Of a stretch of 64,000 nt of DNA, positions 11,409-23,574 are shown one piece after another; position 1 is the first letter of the stretch; each line of letters begins with the position of its first letter. This DNA comes from Lumnitzera littorea (Eukaryota > Streptophyta > Magnoliopsida > Myrtales > Combretaceae), in the NCBI GenBank assembly GCA_024138015.1, contig JAMXBB010000002.1:15237330-15301329 (forward strand), written 5' to 3'. The translations under genes and the position numbers were made by a program. The notes under the pieces were generated by a model. It worked only from the letters and a program-made list of their open reading frames with translations, made no database searches and was not told the DNA's origin.

Positions 11409-13054
11409 GGTTTCGAAGATATTTTTTCAACCAAGATAGATGGAATCTATTACATTCCCTATTGTGTTTTGTTTTGTTTTGCCGTTTTGTTGTCGTGTTA
11501 GTATGTTGGTCGGGCTTAGTGGATTAGGTAAAAACATGGGCCATGGCCTTGGCCCAACAGTCTGAGCCTAAACTCAGTAGTAATTAGTAGATAGAATTCT
11601 AACACTTTCTATAGAATATTTTGCCACATGCTATTAGGTACACGTGTCGACATGACACTACTTTTTACATAATATCTATTACTACCTAAGGGGAATTAGT
11701 ATAAGAAGAGAATACAATATTGTAAGAAAAATTACACAAATAAAAAAAAATACAAAAAATATTGTTTTAACCCCCAATTGCTTCTATTCGAGCTTCCCTC
11801 TTAGATTTGCATTCAAATCCTTTGCTACCTACATTACTATATGCCATACTTACTTGCTGCTACTATATATCAGCTAACTAAAATACATGAACTAACTATT
11901 TTACACATATAAAAAATAAATAATATGGAAAATTCTAAATCTTCACATCTCCGGTTTTCAAATTGGAGCTTCTTGTAAGCCGAATTTAATGCACCCATGC
12001 AAGCGGAATTGCAAGCTATTTAAAGGGTAGATTTATTACCACATTTATTGTTACGGTTTTTATGTTAAACCGTTTGAGGGAAGAAACGAAGCTTGTCAAT
12101 TTCATAAATTAAGTAGTGTCACTTCTAACCAAAAAAACCACACACACACAAAATATTGGATATGTGATTCCTTATCTGAAATCCTAGATGGCTAACTTAT
12201 TATATGGGTAATGTTGGGAAAAATACATGCTTGTGTCAGATACCGGCTACGGGGAACAAATTGTATGAAGGGAAAATGTGGGTTCGTATCTAATTATACA
12301 GAAGCCAAATGCTTGTATCATATCTCTCCCTTAAATTCCGCACAAAAGGTTAAGTTCTTCGCATTCGTTTCATAATATTTGTCGTAATTAATGGTTTGAT
12401 GAGGCCATCTAATTACCTGGGTGCAGTTTGTGTGCTTTCGCTGGATAGGGTATTGGGAGAACATATGAATTGTGGGTGAGTCTTTCCTATTTGAATTTTG
12501 GAGAGAATGATGTCATATTCAAATGGGCTTTGAAATGTTTGAGAAGTTGAAATGCAGACTGAATTTCTTGATTTATATTTCCTTTTTGGAGTATCTACAT
12601 TCTTGAGAGATAAAAATCTTGGTTTTCCTGTGTTAACTGTTGAAAAATGATCGTGGGTTAATGCATGGTTCTGTTGTTAGGATGAAAAGGTGCAGTAGAT
12701 TTTGCTGTTGATGCTTTTCAAGAGCACTGTGTTTTGATAGTATTACTGAATGATAGCTCAAAGAGCATGTACTTTCTCCTTATTGATTTCAAGTCCTTTG
12801 GTTGAGGAAGGCAACAAATTTGATTTTTCATGAACGAATGACCTCTTGGTATTTGTCTTGAACAAAAGAGTAATACGTAATTTGGAGCTTTGTTTTGATT
12901 CTTTTGAGGCGATACGTAAATGTGAAATTTCGATTCTGCATAGAACAAAGCTGTATCAATTAAGGAAGTATGTTTGTGCATTTTTCACATCATGTACGGA
13001 AGATGTTGAGGCCAGTGATACCAAGCTTTATGGTCAATTATTTACATTCTTCAG
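11409..13054. other. Probable gypsy 3' flank, then upstream region of RabGGTB pseudogene
   Basis: 11409-11830 may be the untranslated and LTR part of the integrase element: a TTTTG-repeat tract at 11465-11495, an ACACGTGTC motif near 11641, and a possible end near ctacctaca (about 11834). No second LTR is available to confirm. 12350-13054 probably holds the old 5' UTR and first intron of the RabGGTB pseudogene, because a clean acceptor (ttcttcag) sits directly before its ATG. The open frame at 12846-13085 overlaps that ATG out of frame and is not a gene. Confidence 0.4.
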
Positions 13055-15669
13055 ATGGCAAAGCTGGCTGCTCATGAACATGTGAAATACATTCTATCTG
13101 CGAAGAAGTTAATACAATATTTCTTGGTCCTATCTTATGCAAAAGACACTTGGAAGATCCGAACTGATTATGCTTCACCCAGTTAACCTTTATTTTGGTC
13201 TATGGATCTTATTAATTTTATCATACACAGACGACAGATGCTTTTGAGTCTGTTGTAATGGAACATCTGACACTTTAATGGAGCATATTGGGGATTAGCC
13301 ACACTGGATTTTCGGGGAAAACTTGATGTTGTAGATATGCACAAGGTGGTCTCAAGGATCATGGATAGCCAAAAAGAATCTGGTCCATTATATTTCATGA
13401 AGTATTTGTGTTTAAGTTATTCGTTATTTCATTTTTTTTTTTTTTTTTTATTTTGTCATCAGCTAATGATGTTTTCTATTACAGGTGATTTTGGAAGTAA
13501 TGTTGGACATGATCCACATATACTCTACACATTGAGTGTTGTGCAGGTCTTGGCACTTTTCAACAAGTTAGACGTACTTGATATCGATAAGGTGACAAAT
13601 TGTATCCTCCAAAGCTTGATTATATAGCAAATTTCTTTCTATATTTCCTTGTATAGATATAGAGCAACTTCTCAATATCTTGTTATTTTTTGAGTGCAAG
13701 TTATCACTTAGCTGTTGATTAAAATATCAATCTGTAAATCATATCAATATTTATTGTGTCTTTTGGAGGTCTTTGCTTTTTGGTCTAACAGCTTCTCTGT
13801 AGATCAGAGAAACTGTTGAACTAAATTCACCCTATTCTAAAACAAGACTGAAAACTGAAATCTACAACTTAATTTGTGATTACTCAATTTTCATTAGTTA
13901 TCACTGCATTGCAAAATGAGGATGGATCATTTTTGGGGGATAGCTGGGGTGAGGTTGATAATAGGTACTTTTTTGTTCCTTCTTCATACTGCTTGTAATC
14001 TGAGTTCCATGCTTTCATGAATAAATTGCAAGTTGAAATGTCTATGGCAGGTTCTCTTATATTGCTATATGTTGCCTAGCAATATTACACTGTTTAGAAG
14101 CAATTGATGTAGACAAGGCAGTTGAATATATTCTCAGTTGTAAGAAGCTTGATGGTGGATTTGGTTGTACACCTCATGGAGAGTCTCATGCTATGCAAAG
14201 AACGTCATTTTCTTATCCTTCATTTACCTCCAGCACATGATTTTTCGTTGGAAGTTTAAGTTCTAACTTACACCTGTTAACTCTACGTATGTTGAAAAAC
14301 TCTTTGCTCCCATCTCATGACAAATTCTTTGTGCAGTTGCTTTTCATTTTGAGGCAGGTTCTGTTAACTCCATTATCATTATGTTGTGTAGGCTGCAACT
14401 AATGTAGGTGTTAAGATAATGAATGGCTAATGATATTAGAACTTAAGAATTGTTTTAGTTCATCTTTTAGCTACCAGCTTCCTTTTCATTTCATTGGTGT
14501 TATTGAGTATACTTATACAGATCTTTGATTGCACCCTAAAACTTTTGATAATTGCAATATGTTTATGTAATATAGTCATGACACCCAATCTTGACTGCAG
14601 TATTTTGTTGCATTGGTGCTCTTGCAATTACTGGTTCATTGCATCATGTTGACAAGGACCTTGGTGGTTATGTAAGTGGCAGGTCAAAAGTGGAGGTCTA
14701 AATGGCAGGCCTGAGAAACTTCCTGATGTGAGTAATTGACTTATAGGAGCTCCTTGTATTGAGTATCTTCTGTTTTTCTAAGGGATTCTTCTTGTTCTAT
14801 TTCAGGTATGCTACTTTTCGTGGGTTCTTATGATTGATAGAGCTCATTGGATTGACTAGGAAAAGCTAATAAAGTTCATCTTAGATTGTCAGGTTCTTTC
14901 ATGAATCAGATTACTTTTAGAACCTCTACAAAAATATTACTCTATTACCTTTTCACTTCTTTCGTAGTGTGATTACACTCGATGCATCTAGTAGTTGGGA
15001 CTAACTATATGGCTTTTTTTCAACCAGCAGGACAGAAAATGGAGGCGTTGCAGATAAGACCAGATGATGCAGTTGATGTGTTCCACACATTCTTTGGAGT
15101 AGCTGGTAATTTTTTCATTGTGGTTCAGCCTTTTTAATATTGTCTGTCTACTGTATTTTTGAGAACATCCAAAGCGAAACTTTCTTAAAATGATTTTTTG
15201 ACCAAACCTTCTTAAAATGATGGAATTGTTGATTGTGCAACTATTTAATAGGTTTCTTTTGCCTGTCATACTGGTCAGTTCTCAAGGCGAGAGCATGGTC
15301 AACATTGTGGGGCACCTCATTAGCAATGTGTTACATATTATCTAAAACTTCATTTACTTGTCTCAATCTATTAAGATAGGATAATTTTTTTGGTAAAATG
15401 ACAGGTGCCTAATCTTCTTAAATGGTTTTCTGCTCATTTCACCTTTTCATTTTATGTGCTGAGTGCATCTTATACTTATTCGCTTCATCTGGTTTTTCAA
15501 TATTACATTTCATGGTTTTACATATTTTTGTCATTAATTAGCTCAAAACATTACATCTCTACTGGTTGTCTCAGGGCTTTCTCTGCTTGGATATCCTGGA
15601 GTGAGAGCCATAGATCCAGCTTATGCCTTGCCTGTTGATGTTGTTAATAGGATTTTCACTCACAGATGA
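13055..15669 (+). pseudogene. RGTB: Rab geranylgeranyltransferase beta subunit, unprocessed pseudogene
   Basis: The parent enzyme's beta subunit attaches geranylgeranyl groups to Rab GTPases together with an alpha subunit and the Rab escort protein. Exon pieces in family order: 13055-13108 (KYILSAKK), 13231-~13384 (FESVVMEHL; AYWGLATLDFRGKLDVVDMH), 13485-13601 (NVGHDPHILYTLSVVQVLAL), ~13909-13964 (LQNEDGSF), 14051-~14200 (KLDGGFGCTPHGESHA), 14601-14727 (FCCIGALAITGSLHHVDKD), 14806-14892 (CYFSWVLMIDRAHWID), 15031-15105 (DDAVDVFHTFFGVAG) and 15575-15669 (YPGVRAIDPAYALPVDVVNR, TGA stop). Most junctions still have AG acceptors and GT donors. Lesions: loss of frame near 13270, a frameshift near 14665, a TAG at 14861-14863 region after HWID, and a broken frame at 15035-15055. 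The exon 1 donor also looks lost. Introns show it is a DNA-level duplicate or a decayed resident gene, not a retrocopy. The expected full length is about 310 residues. Confidence 0.9.
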
Positions 15670-16887
15670 TTCTTTGTCTTGAAACGGTATTGGATTAGGT
15701 TGCGTATTTCCAACATGGTTCAGTAAGGATTTTGCTGATGAAGCTCAAGTCAATTTCTTGCAGATAAGTACCGTTTTATTATCATGGTTATTATTTGGTG
15801 TCCAAATGAATGTGTAAATATATTTCCTTGGCAAACTGCAATCAACAGCAGTAATAACTTTTATGCTTCTTCACGTCAAAGCTTTATATATATATAATCA
15901 TCCTGGGAACCCCAAATATCAGTTTTGTACTCGGCATGCAAAGATACTCCATTCCTGTGTGGAGCGTTTTCTAATTTGATGGCTTCATGGCATAGCATAG
16001 AAATTCACCCAGCCGTAGATATGACCGTGCTTTCTCTGTCTTTGTGAAAAACTTTCAATGTTGGTTACACGAGGATTCTTGTACTAGTGCAATGCTCGAA
16101 GCTGATAATAAGTGATCCACCTACTAGTCTAATTTAGGATTCAGTAAATTGCTAAAGATTCTCCTTTTCGCTTTTCTTTCAATTCCTTTTGTTATCCTCA
16201 CTCCATCACACAAGTAGACTAGATAAGTTACTATAGTTTAAACTATCAACAGCAAAGGAAAGAGAATATGGGAAAGAATGAATACATAACGACATGTCTG
16301 GAAAATCCTAGATAAAGTTGAGGTGGTAATTATGTTTTTAAGTATGGGCTTTCCCTGCTAAGGCTAGGGAAAATTCAATAATGTCATTAAAGCTTTTCTC
16401 CCTTATGAAGGCCGTTTAATTTAGTGGTCAATGTGATAGACTTCCTCTCTCTCTCTCTCAGGTTGATGTGCCATATGGTTGGGAAAAAAAAGTATGGACT
16501 TTCCCTTATATATAAAAGTTTATTTCATATCTGCATCAAACTAACGGATAATGTCTTCATAGAGCTTGTGCCTTAGCTAACTATGATTAACTTAGGAGAG
16601 AATGTTGGTCATATAATATGTACTTATACATGAGCAAATAATATACAATTCTACATCTTCTTTTAAATACTACATATTTATATTGGATGGGTTTTCTGGA
16701 AAAATAAAAAATAATAAGAAAAATGAAGAGTTAAAGACATTAAATATGAAACAAATCCCATATGGACTTTGATTTTAAATCATATAAGTATATATAAATA
16801 TAACGCTTATCATGAAAAAAAATAAATAAATAAATTGGATCTTTTATATCTATTCACTTGATATTACAAATTATAAACTAATCTTTA
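15670..16887. other. 3' flank of RabGGTB pseudogene and upstream flank of LINE
   Basis: No gene recognised. It holds probable former 3' UTR (to roughly 15.9 kb), a short (CT)n run at 16445-16459, and AT-rich sequence leading to the LINE. The true 5' end of the LINE could not be fixed here. Confidence 0.4.
16445..16459. repeat. (CT)n microsatellite
   Basis: Seven to eight CT units in a row. No nearby functional gene start supports a regulatory reading. Confidence 0.8.
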
Positions 16888-17742
16888 GTGTTTTCTTTTG
16901 TCAAATCTACAGGTAGTCGTGAGAGCTCAATAACATTCCATGCTGCTGGTAGTGATTCTGAAGAAAGTTTAATTGTCGAGCTAGATTCGAGTGCATCAAG
17001 TTGTAAGGATATTCTAGTGGTACGCAAAGCTTTTTCAGATAAAGCAGTAAATAGATCAGCGATCTTGAATATACTGCAAAAGGCGTGGGAGGATTACGGT
17101 CAAGTATCCTTTACATCAGCAGGTGCAAATAAGTTGTTGGCATCCTTTGATTTTCTTGATATGATGAGAAAAGTGTTTGATGAGAGACCTTGGTGTGTTC
17201 TGGGCCATGTTTTTATTATGGAACCTTGGCTGGCTGAACTAAATGTAGATGACATCGAACTGGATTCTATTGCTTTCTGGATACAAATACATGGTCTAAA
17301 ATTAAACTAAATGACAGACTTTAATGTTAAACTGATTGGATCCTTTTTAGGTGAATTGGTGGAAATTGAAAATACAAGGAAGGAAAATAAACTGAGAAGA
17401 AGCTTTCCAAGGGTAAGGGTTAAAGTAAATTATTGCAAACCATTGAAAAAAGACATGAGGATCACTAGATCTGCTTCTGAGAGATACAAAGTCTGGTTTA
17501 AATATGAAAGATTATCTAATTTTTGCTTTACATGCGGAAAATTGGGTCGTTTGGCTCGTCAATACAGGGTGAAAAGTGGATCAAATTGTGCTTATGGTGC
17601 TTGGTTGTGTGCTACTGGAATTAAAGATGGGTTTTGGTCTAATGGGAGGGAAATCAATTCTGATAAAGAATCTTGGAAAACTATAGAACCAACTATGAGT
17701 AACACCAATAACATTACCACCAGTTTTTCTAGAAATTCCTAG
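16888..17742 (+). pseudogene. LINE ORF1: DUF4283 and CCHC zinc knuckle, split by one stop
   Basis: Two abutting open frames in the same reading phase, separated only by a TAA at 17308-17310. The first part ends FWIQIHGLKLN and the next begins MTDFNVKLIGSFLGELVEIE, which is continuous in this family (WVQIHGLP...NAKLIG.. pattern). The upstream part (residues VLGHVFIMEPWL) fits DUF4283. The second part has the knuckle YERLSNFCFTCGKLGRLARQ, where the usual final C of CCHC is replaced by Y. The protein binds LINE RNA in intact relatives. No ATG is visible at the start of the first part, so the original start is upstream or lost. Confidence 0.85.
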
Positions 17743-18286
17743 CCTTAAATTCATACACATGAACATAACCCTTCTTCACTTATCAAAACCAAGGCTACTG
17801 CATCTTTACCTCAAGCACCAGTAACAAAGAACTTAGAAATAGCCCTAATTTCAACACCTGCAAAAACCATTTCACCAGCCATTCCACCCTTAAACTATAC
17901 CCTGCCCAGGAAGACAAGACCAACAAACTTTTCATTAAGCTACATTTTTGAATTACGTTTAGAGGATAATGAACCCAATGCACAAGAGGACAATCTAATT
18001 AAAACAGCTGATGAAATAGATTTATTGGTATCCCATTCAATTGTGAAAGCATTAAATAATCTGTCATTAAAAAGACGAAGGGAAGAAGAGATTATAGAAG
18101 GGCAAAAGCAGCTGAAAGTTAATGGTATGGATTTTGACCAAAAAGCTGATTTAAGGTTCAATTTGGGTTTGCAGGAAGGAATTGGCGACCCACAAAAATC
18201 CTCGAGGAGAGTATTTGTTGTCACAAAGCTCAAGTTACAAAAAATTGTTGGAGGAGAATGCTGCCCTAGTTGAAGTATTTGTTAAG

Positions 18287-21200
18287 GAAGCTTAAGTTCT
18301 TAAGTTGGAATTGTCAAGGTTTGGGTCCTTCCTTGACAATTCAAAATCTAAGTGGACTTATCAATAAAAATTACTCAGATGTGGTTTTTCTTATGGAAAC
18401 AAAAATAAAAATTGTTTTATTACTTTTTCTATGTACTGCTTAGTGGCTTAGTTGATGGTTTGGCTTTGTGGTGGTCCGATGAGGTGATCATTGATGTTTT
18501 TGAGGCAAACCAGCATTAGAAAGATATTATCCAGTTTTCTCACTTTTTGAATAGTCCATAGATGTGTCTTGGTGATTTTAATGGAGTACTTGAGGAGCCT
18601 GAAAAGTATAGAGGTTGACCTAGAAATAGGCAACAAATAGAGGATTTCAAGAGGATGGTTTATGATACTAGTTTGATTGATTTGAATAAGAGATTTGATA
18701 TAGTATTTGTGAAGGAAACAATTGATCAGGTCTTTGTATCTAGTGCATGGTTGGAAAAGATGTCGTTTTCTACTATACTACACCAACCATCAGTTGGCTC
18801 AGATCATGCGGCCCTTCTTATCTCTTTATTTGGACAACCTTTAATGATAAAAAGGAAATTTAGGTTTGAAAATTTGTGGTGAGGTGTTGATGGCTTTAGT
18901 GATGTGATCAAACAAAGCTAGCATGCATTAGATTCAACTAATCCTATGGAAGCTATGTTGACTAACCTGGAGTTTTATAGGACAAATTAGATTAATTGGA
19001 GCAAAAGCGTTGTTCCTAATAGCAAGTTACAAATTGATAGGTTGCTAGCCAAAATTAGGAATTTGCAGAATGAACATGAAGAGATGGATGGTGATGAAGA
19101 AATTAAAGTTTTGAAAGAAATTGAGGAATTATGGGAAGGGGAAGAGAATTATTCGCACCAAAGATCAAGAGTTAGTTAGTTAAACTATGGTGATTGCAAT
19201 ATTGCTTTCTTTCATCGAACAACCTTTAATAGAACAAAAAAGAATGTTGTCTTACAAATCAAGATGGGAATAAGGTTTAGCATTATAGTAAGGAAGGAAT
19301 AACAATAGCATTAACTAGTTTTTTCCAGCAGATTTTCAATGGTGATGATTTTTAAGGAGATAGTCATGTTTTGGGGTAGATAGAACTGGTTTTCACTACT
19401 AAAATGAATGAAGTGTTATGTTATGATGTGCTACCAAAGGAAATTCAGGATGCTGTTTTCCAAATGGGGGCTTTTAAAGCCCCCGTTTCGAATGGTTTTC
19501 TAGGGATTTTCTATCGTAGCTATTGGAATATTATTAGACCATCTATTGTCAAGGTTATCTAAAGTTTCTTTTGGTTAGATACACTCCTTAATGAACTAAA
19601 TGTTACATATTTGGTTCTAATTCAAAAAGTCCCTTCCCTCAAAGTTTGTTAGTCACTTTAGGCCAATAACTCTTTGTAATTTTCTTTATAAAATTATTTC
19701 AAAAATACTTGTAAATAGATTAAAACCTTTTCTAAGTGATATTGTGTTTGGAAATCAAAGTCCTTTTATTTCAAATAGGCTGATTCAAGATAACATATTA
19801 ATTGCTTATGACTTTTTTCATTACTTGAAAACCAAGAAAAAGGGAAAAAACTTGAGTTATGCCATCAAATTAGACATTCAAATTATACATAAATAAGGCC
19901 TATGATCATGTAGAATGGTCTTTTTTAAGGGGAGTATTAGAAAGATTGAGATTAAATAAGAAGTGGGTGCAATAGATTATGGAGTATGGTACCACGATTA
20001 AGCATAATGAAACAGTGAATGGAAGAGTTACAAGGCATGTAAAACCTAAGAGAGGACTTAGATAAGAGGATCCTTTATCTCCCTATTTGTTCATTTTGGT
20101 TGCTGATATTTTATCAAAAAGACTTAATTCTTTAGCTAATCAAGGGCTCCTAAAAGGCATTTCACCTAAAGTCACTTGTCCAATTCCCCAATTTTTATGG
20201 CAGTATCAGAAGGCAATCTAGATATTTTAAAGGATACCCCAATTGACTATTGTCTCATTTCAGGTTAACGAGTTAATTTTGACAAGTCAAGTGTTTATTT
20301 CAACAATAACACTTTAAACCGTATTAGACAGTAGGTGTGTGCAAGACTTGAGATTGTGGATACTGATGACCTAGGAAGGTACTTAGGTTTACCGACAACA
20401 TGGGGAAGATCAAAATCAAATGCACTAAAGTTCATAAAAGACAAGATTGAAAAGAAGCTAAAGGGTTGAAGAAAAATTTGCTTAGTCCAACAAGCCAGGA
20501 AACCTTTATTAATGTAGTAGCCTTCGCAATCCCTACTTATTCAATGGGATGTTTTAAATTTCCTTTGAAATGGTGCAATTAGGTTAATAGCTTAATTGGA
20601 AACTTCTAGTGGGGGCAATAGAATGAAGAGCATCGAGTACATTAGGTTAACTGGCAAAATCTCACATTTCCTAAAGGGAAGGGAGGGCTCGAGTTGAAGG
20701 GCTTACACTTATTTAATATGGCTTTTCTTACTAAACCAACCAGTGCATTTAGAATAATCCTAATGCATTCTGGGTACTAATTTTAAAAGGGATATAATTT
20801 CTAACATCAAAGTTTAGGGATGCTAAACAAGGTGGAAAGGCTTCTTAGGGGTGGGCCAGTATTCTTAAAGGCCGAAACATACTTTTTAAGGGAGGTTTGC
20901 AGCAGGTAGAACAATCAATTAAGGTATGGAAAGATCATTAGGTACCTATGCTAAAGGGCTTCAAATTAACTCAGAAGGAAACTATTGGAACCCTAATTTG
21001 TTGGTAAAGGATCTAATATAGGATGATGGAACATAGTGGGATTTAAGAGAGATTAAGCTTAATATATCACCAGAGGAAAAAATTGCCATTCAAAAGATTC
21101 ACATACCTGTCAAGATAAGATCAGATCATCTCATTTGGCCTTTCACAAAGCTCGACGACTGCACAATAAAGTTAGCCTACTTCCATCTCACATAGCAAAG

Positions 21201-21755
21201 ATTTAACCTTTCACTTGGAGCTCCATCCTCATCGACTATAGTACCTGCATCAGAAAGGAAAACTCTATGGAAGTTAGATGTTCAACCAAAAGTTAAGCAT
21301 TTTTTATGGAGGGCACTAAAAGATTCATTACCTGTAAAGCATAATCTAGTAAAATGGCAAATTACTCAAGACAATGTTTGTGTTCTATTAGGAGATCAGA
21401 GACTACTTTACATGAGCTTGTTTATTGTCCTTAGGTAGAGTCAATTTGGTTTAGTGCATTAGGACTGAGATCTATGGAAGTAACGTAGGATTGCTTTTAG
21501 ATGTAGATGAGAGAGTGCATAGACAAAGCTTCAACCTTTGGATGTAAAATAAAAAGATAGGCAAAATCTGATTGCTTGGGTGTTTTAGGTGATTTAGGAA
21601 GAGCACTACGCAGTTATGTATGGAGAAAAACCTTAGATCCTGTATGAGTAGTGATAAAGGTTAAATGTTGTACAGAGGAGTGGAATAGGGTAAAAGTAAA
21701 AGAAAAGGGTGATGGGACAAGTGGAGAACAAAGGAACAATACTGCTAGGTCCTTT
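18287..21755 (+). pseudogene. LINE ORF2 N-terminal part: endonuclease, RT, zinc-binding region
   Basis: The endonuclease starts at about 18290 with LSWNCQGLGPSLTIQNLSGL and FLMETK, typical of exo/endo-phosphatase domains of plant LINEs. Its end is visible as FDIVFVKETIDQVFVS...GSDHAALL (18655-18882). RT follows: MGAFKAPVSNGF (19465-19500), RPITLCNFLYKIISKILVNR (19658-19715), FISNRLIQDNILIAYD, AYDHVEWSFLRGVLERL (19900-19950), and SPYLFILVADILSKRL (20080-20125). LPTTWGRSKSNALKFI (20390-20440) and the zinc-binding ITQDNVCVL region (21360-21430) come after. The FADD/YADD box expected near 20160-20230 is not visible. Many stops and frame changes. The coding stops at 21755, where the MULE begins. 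Confidence 0.88.
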
Positions 21756-21990
21756 GAGTTTTGTACCTTTATTGGGTAAATTTAGAAAAATATAACGAAA
21801 AAGGGCTCGAGATGGAAAATAGTATGTGAGCGAGGTAAAGAAAGCATGTAGTTGTATTATGCCTCTAGTTAACAAGGAAGGCGCATTACTGCTACTTTCT
21901 TTCCTTGTTAAAAGGAAGGTGCAAATATACTATGCACCTTCTTGGTTAAATAGAATGTGCAAATCTGTTATACGCATTCTCAACCCATAT
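21756..21990 (+). repeat. MULE left terminal inverted repeat
   Basis: Begins GAGTTTTGTACC and is related to 25010-25251 in inverse orientation. It contains internal palindromes: gaaggtgca (21915-21923) with tgcaccttc (21933-21941), and aacaaggaa (21871-21879) with ttccttgtt (21901-21909). Confidence 0.75.
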
Positions 21991-22512
21991 ATATATATAT
22001 CCCTAATTTTCAGGAGCAACATTTATTCTTGCTTCTACCACTTTCTAAAATCTCCCACACTCTAATTTCCACTCTCCAAGCGATAGCATAACCCTATTTT
22101 CTCCACCGCTCTATAAGTAACACTCGTCCTTCCTTTTTTTCGCATTTATTTTTTTTTTTAATATGCAAATTATATTGTTAATATGCTAGTATATATATTG
22201 TCCATGTGATATGTTTATGCTTAGTATATTATCCATTTGCTAGTATGTAATTAGATAAATCATAGTGGTTACATACGAAAATAGGGATGTCACCCGTGAA
22301 TTATAGATGATTTTTCCTGTACATTAATTAAGTGAGCTTGCACTTGCATTTATAGTACATGATAAAACACCTCACCAAGAAGTGAAATTATATAGGTACT
22401 ATAAACTACCCAAAATTTTGTGGGCTCAACTCAATTTGGAATTGCTAAATGAATAGGTCGAAAATGGCTAAGCATGTGAAAATAATTGTATATGTGGGAG
22501 GGAACATCATGA

Positions 22513-23560
22513 ATGGAAGTACTGGTCCATAGTATAATAGGGCCTCCAATGAAAAAATTGAAAATGAGGAAAGATTCGAACTTTAGTCATTTCCTCCAGC
22601 AGATCTGCACGAGTATCAGGGTTGATCCTATTGGAGTTGAGCTTATGCACCGACATCCTTATTATTATCAAGGGGGTGTTTTGTACACTCTAGTGGCCAT
22701 AAGGAACAATGATGATGTGGAAAACTTGATTAAAATAAATGACACATTTGGAGAAAACCGGATATAAGAAATATATGTTAGGGTTTTTGGTCAGCTAAGC
22801 ATGAGTACTATCTAAAACACTTTATTAGGAGATCCTTCCAATTACCCTCCATCATAAGTCCAACCAACTCAAAAGGACTTCCCTATGTACAAAGGATACG
22901 AAACTTTTCCAGTAAACGAGCTCACCCTTGGAGAGGGTGGTGTGAATGAGGAAATCAATGAAGAGACACTTGATGTAGAGATTGGGTCAATCTTATAGGA
23001 TGAGCTGGGCTACAACCCTAATGAAGAGTTGATTCTCATGAGACCTGACAGCAATGATAAGGGGGATTAGTTGGGGGATGAATTAGGGTTAGAAGAATAA
23101 GTTGTTGAAGTGGAAAACACTATAGATAACATAGCTAAGTCAAAATATATATCGAGCAACGTCCCACACATACCTTAGTTTCGTATTGACGAGGGGATTC
23201 AAATGCCTCCCCAACACAATCAAACTGGGATGACAACATCATCGATTAGAGATCCAATTCCATATATGAACATTGGTTATAGCAGTAGTTATGTAGCATT
23301 TGAAGAGGACATAGAGGTAGAGAGCAGTAATTAGGTAGATAGCATAAATTTGTTTGTTAAACAATGCTTTAGCACAAAGGATAAACTTATCAATATCGTA
23401 AAAAGGTATCACATCAATCACCATTGCGACTATATAATTGATGAATCAAAACAACACCTGTAGGCCATTTATTGAATGAAGAAGGACAACGGGTGCAAGT
23501 GGAGGTTAGGGGCATCATATAAAAGGTTAATAGGGCTATTCATCATAACAATTCTTTCTG
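22513..23560 (+). pseudogene. MuDR-type transposase N-terminal region, degenerate
   Basis: An open frame at 22513-22767 (84 codons: MRKDSNFSHFLQQICTSIRV, YYQGGVLYTLVAIRNNDDVE) resembles the PB1-like leader often found before plant MULE transposases. A run of acidic residues follows (22960-23130, through stops). At 23290-23560 a MuDR domain is visible: INLFVKQCFSTKDKLINIVK, YHINHHCDYIIDESKQH, then the C-x-W-R-L-G-A-S pattern GCKWRLGASYKRLIGLFIIT. This domain is the DNA-binding or N-terminal part of the transposase. The catalytic MULE domain, which should follow for several hundred residues with its DDE residues, is absent: the next recognisable sequence, 15-20 bases on, is a plant mobile domain. 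Confidence 0.75.
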
Positions 23561-23574
23561 ATGGATTTTGATAC

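Noticed and set aside
12846..13085. 79-codon frame over the RabGGTB start
   Set aside because: It overlaps the pseudogene's first exon in another phase, and the family match is in the exon's own frame.
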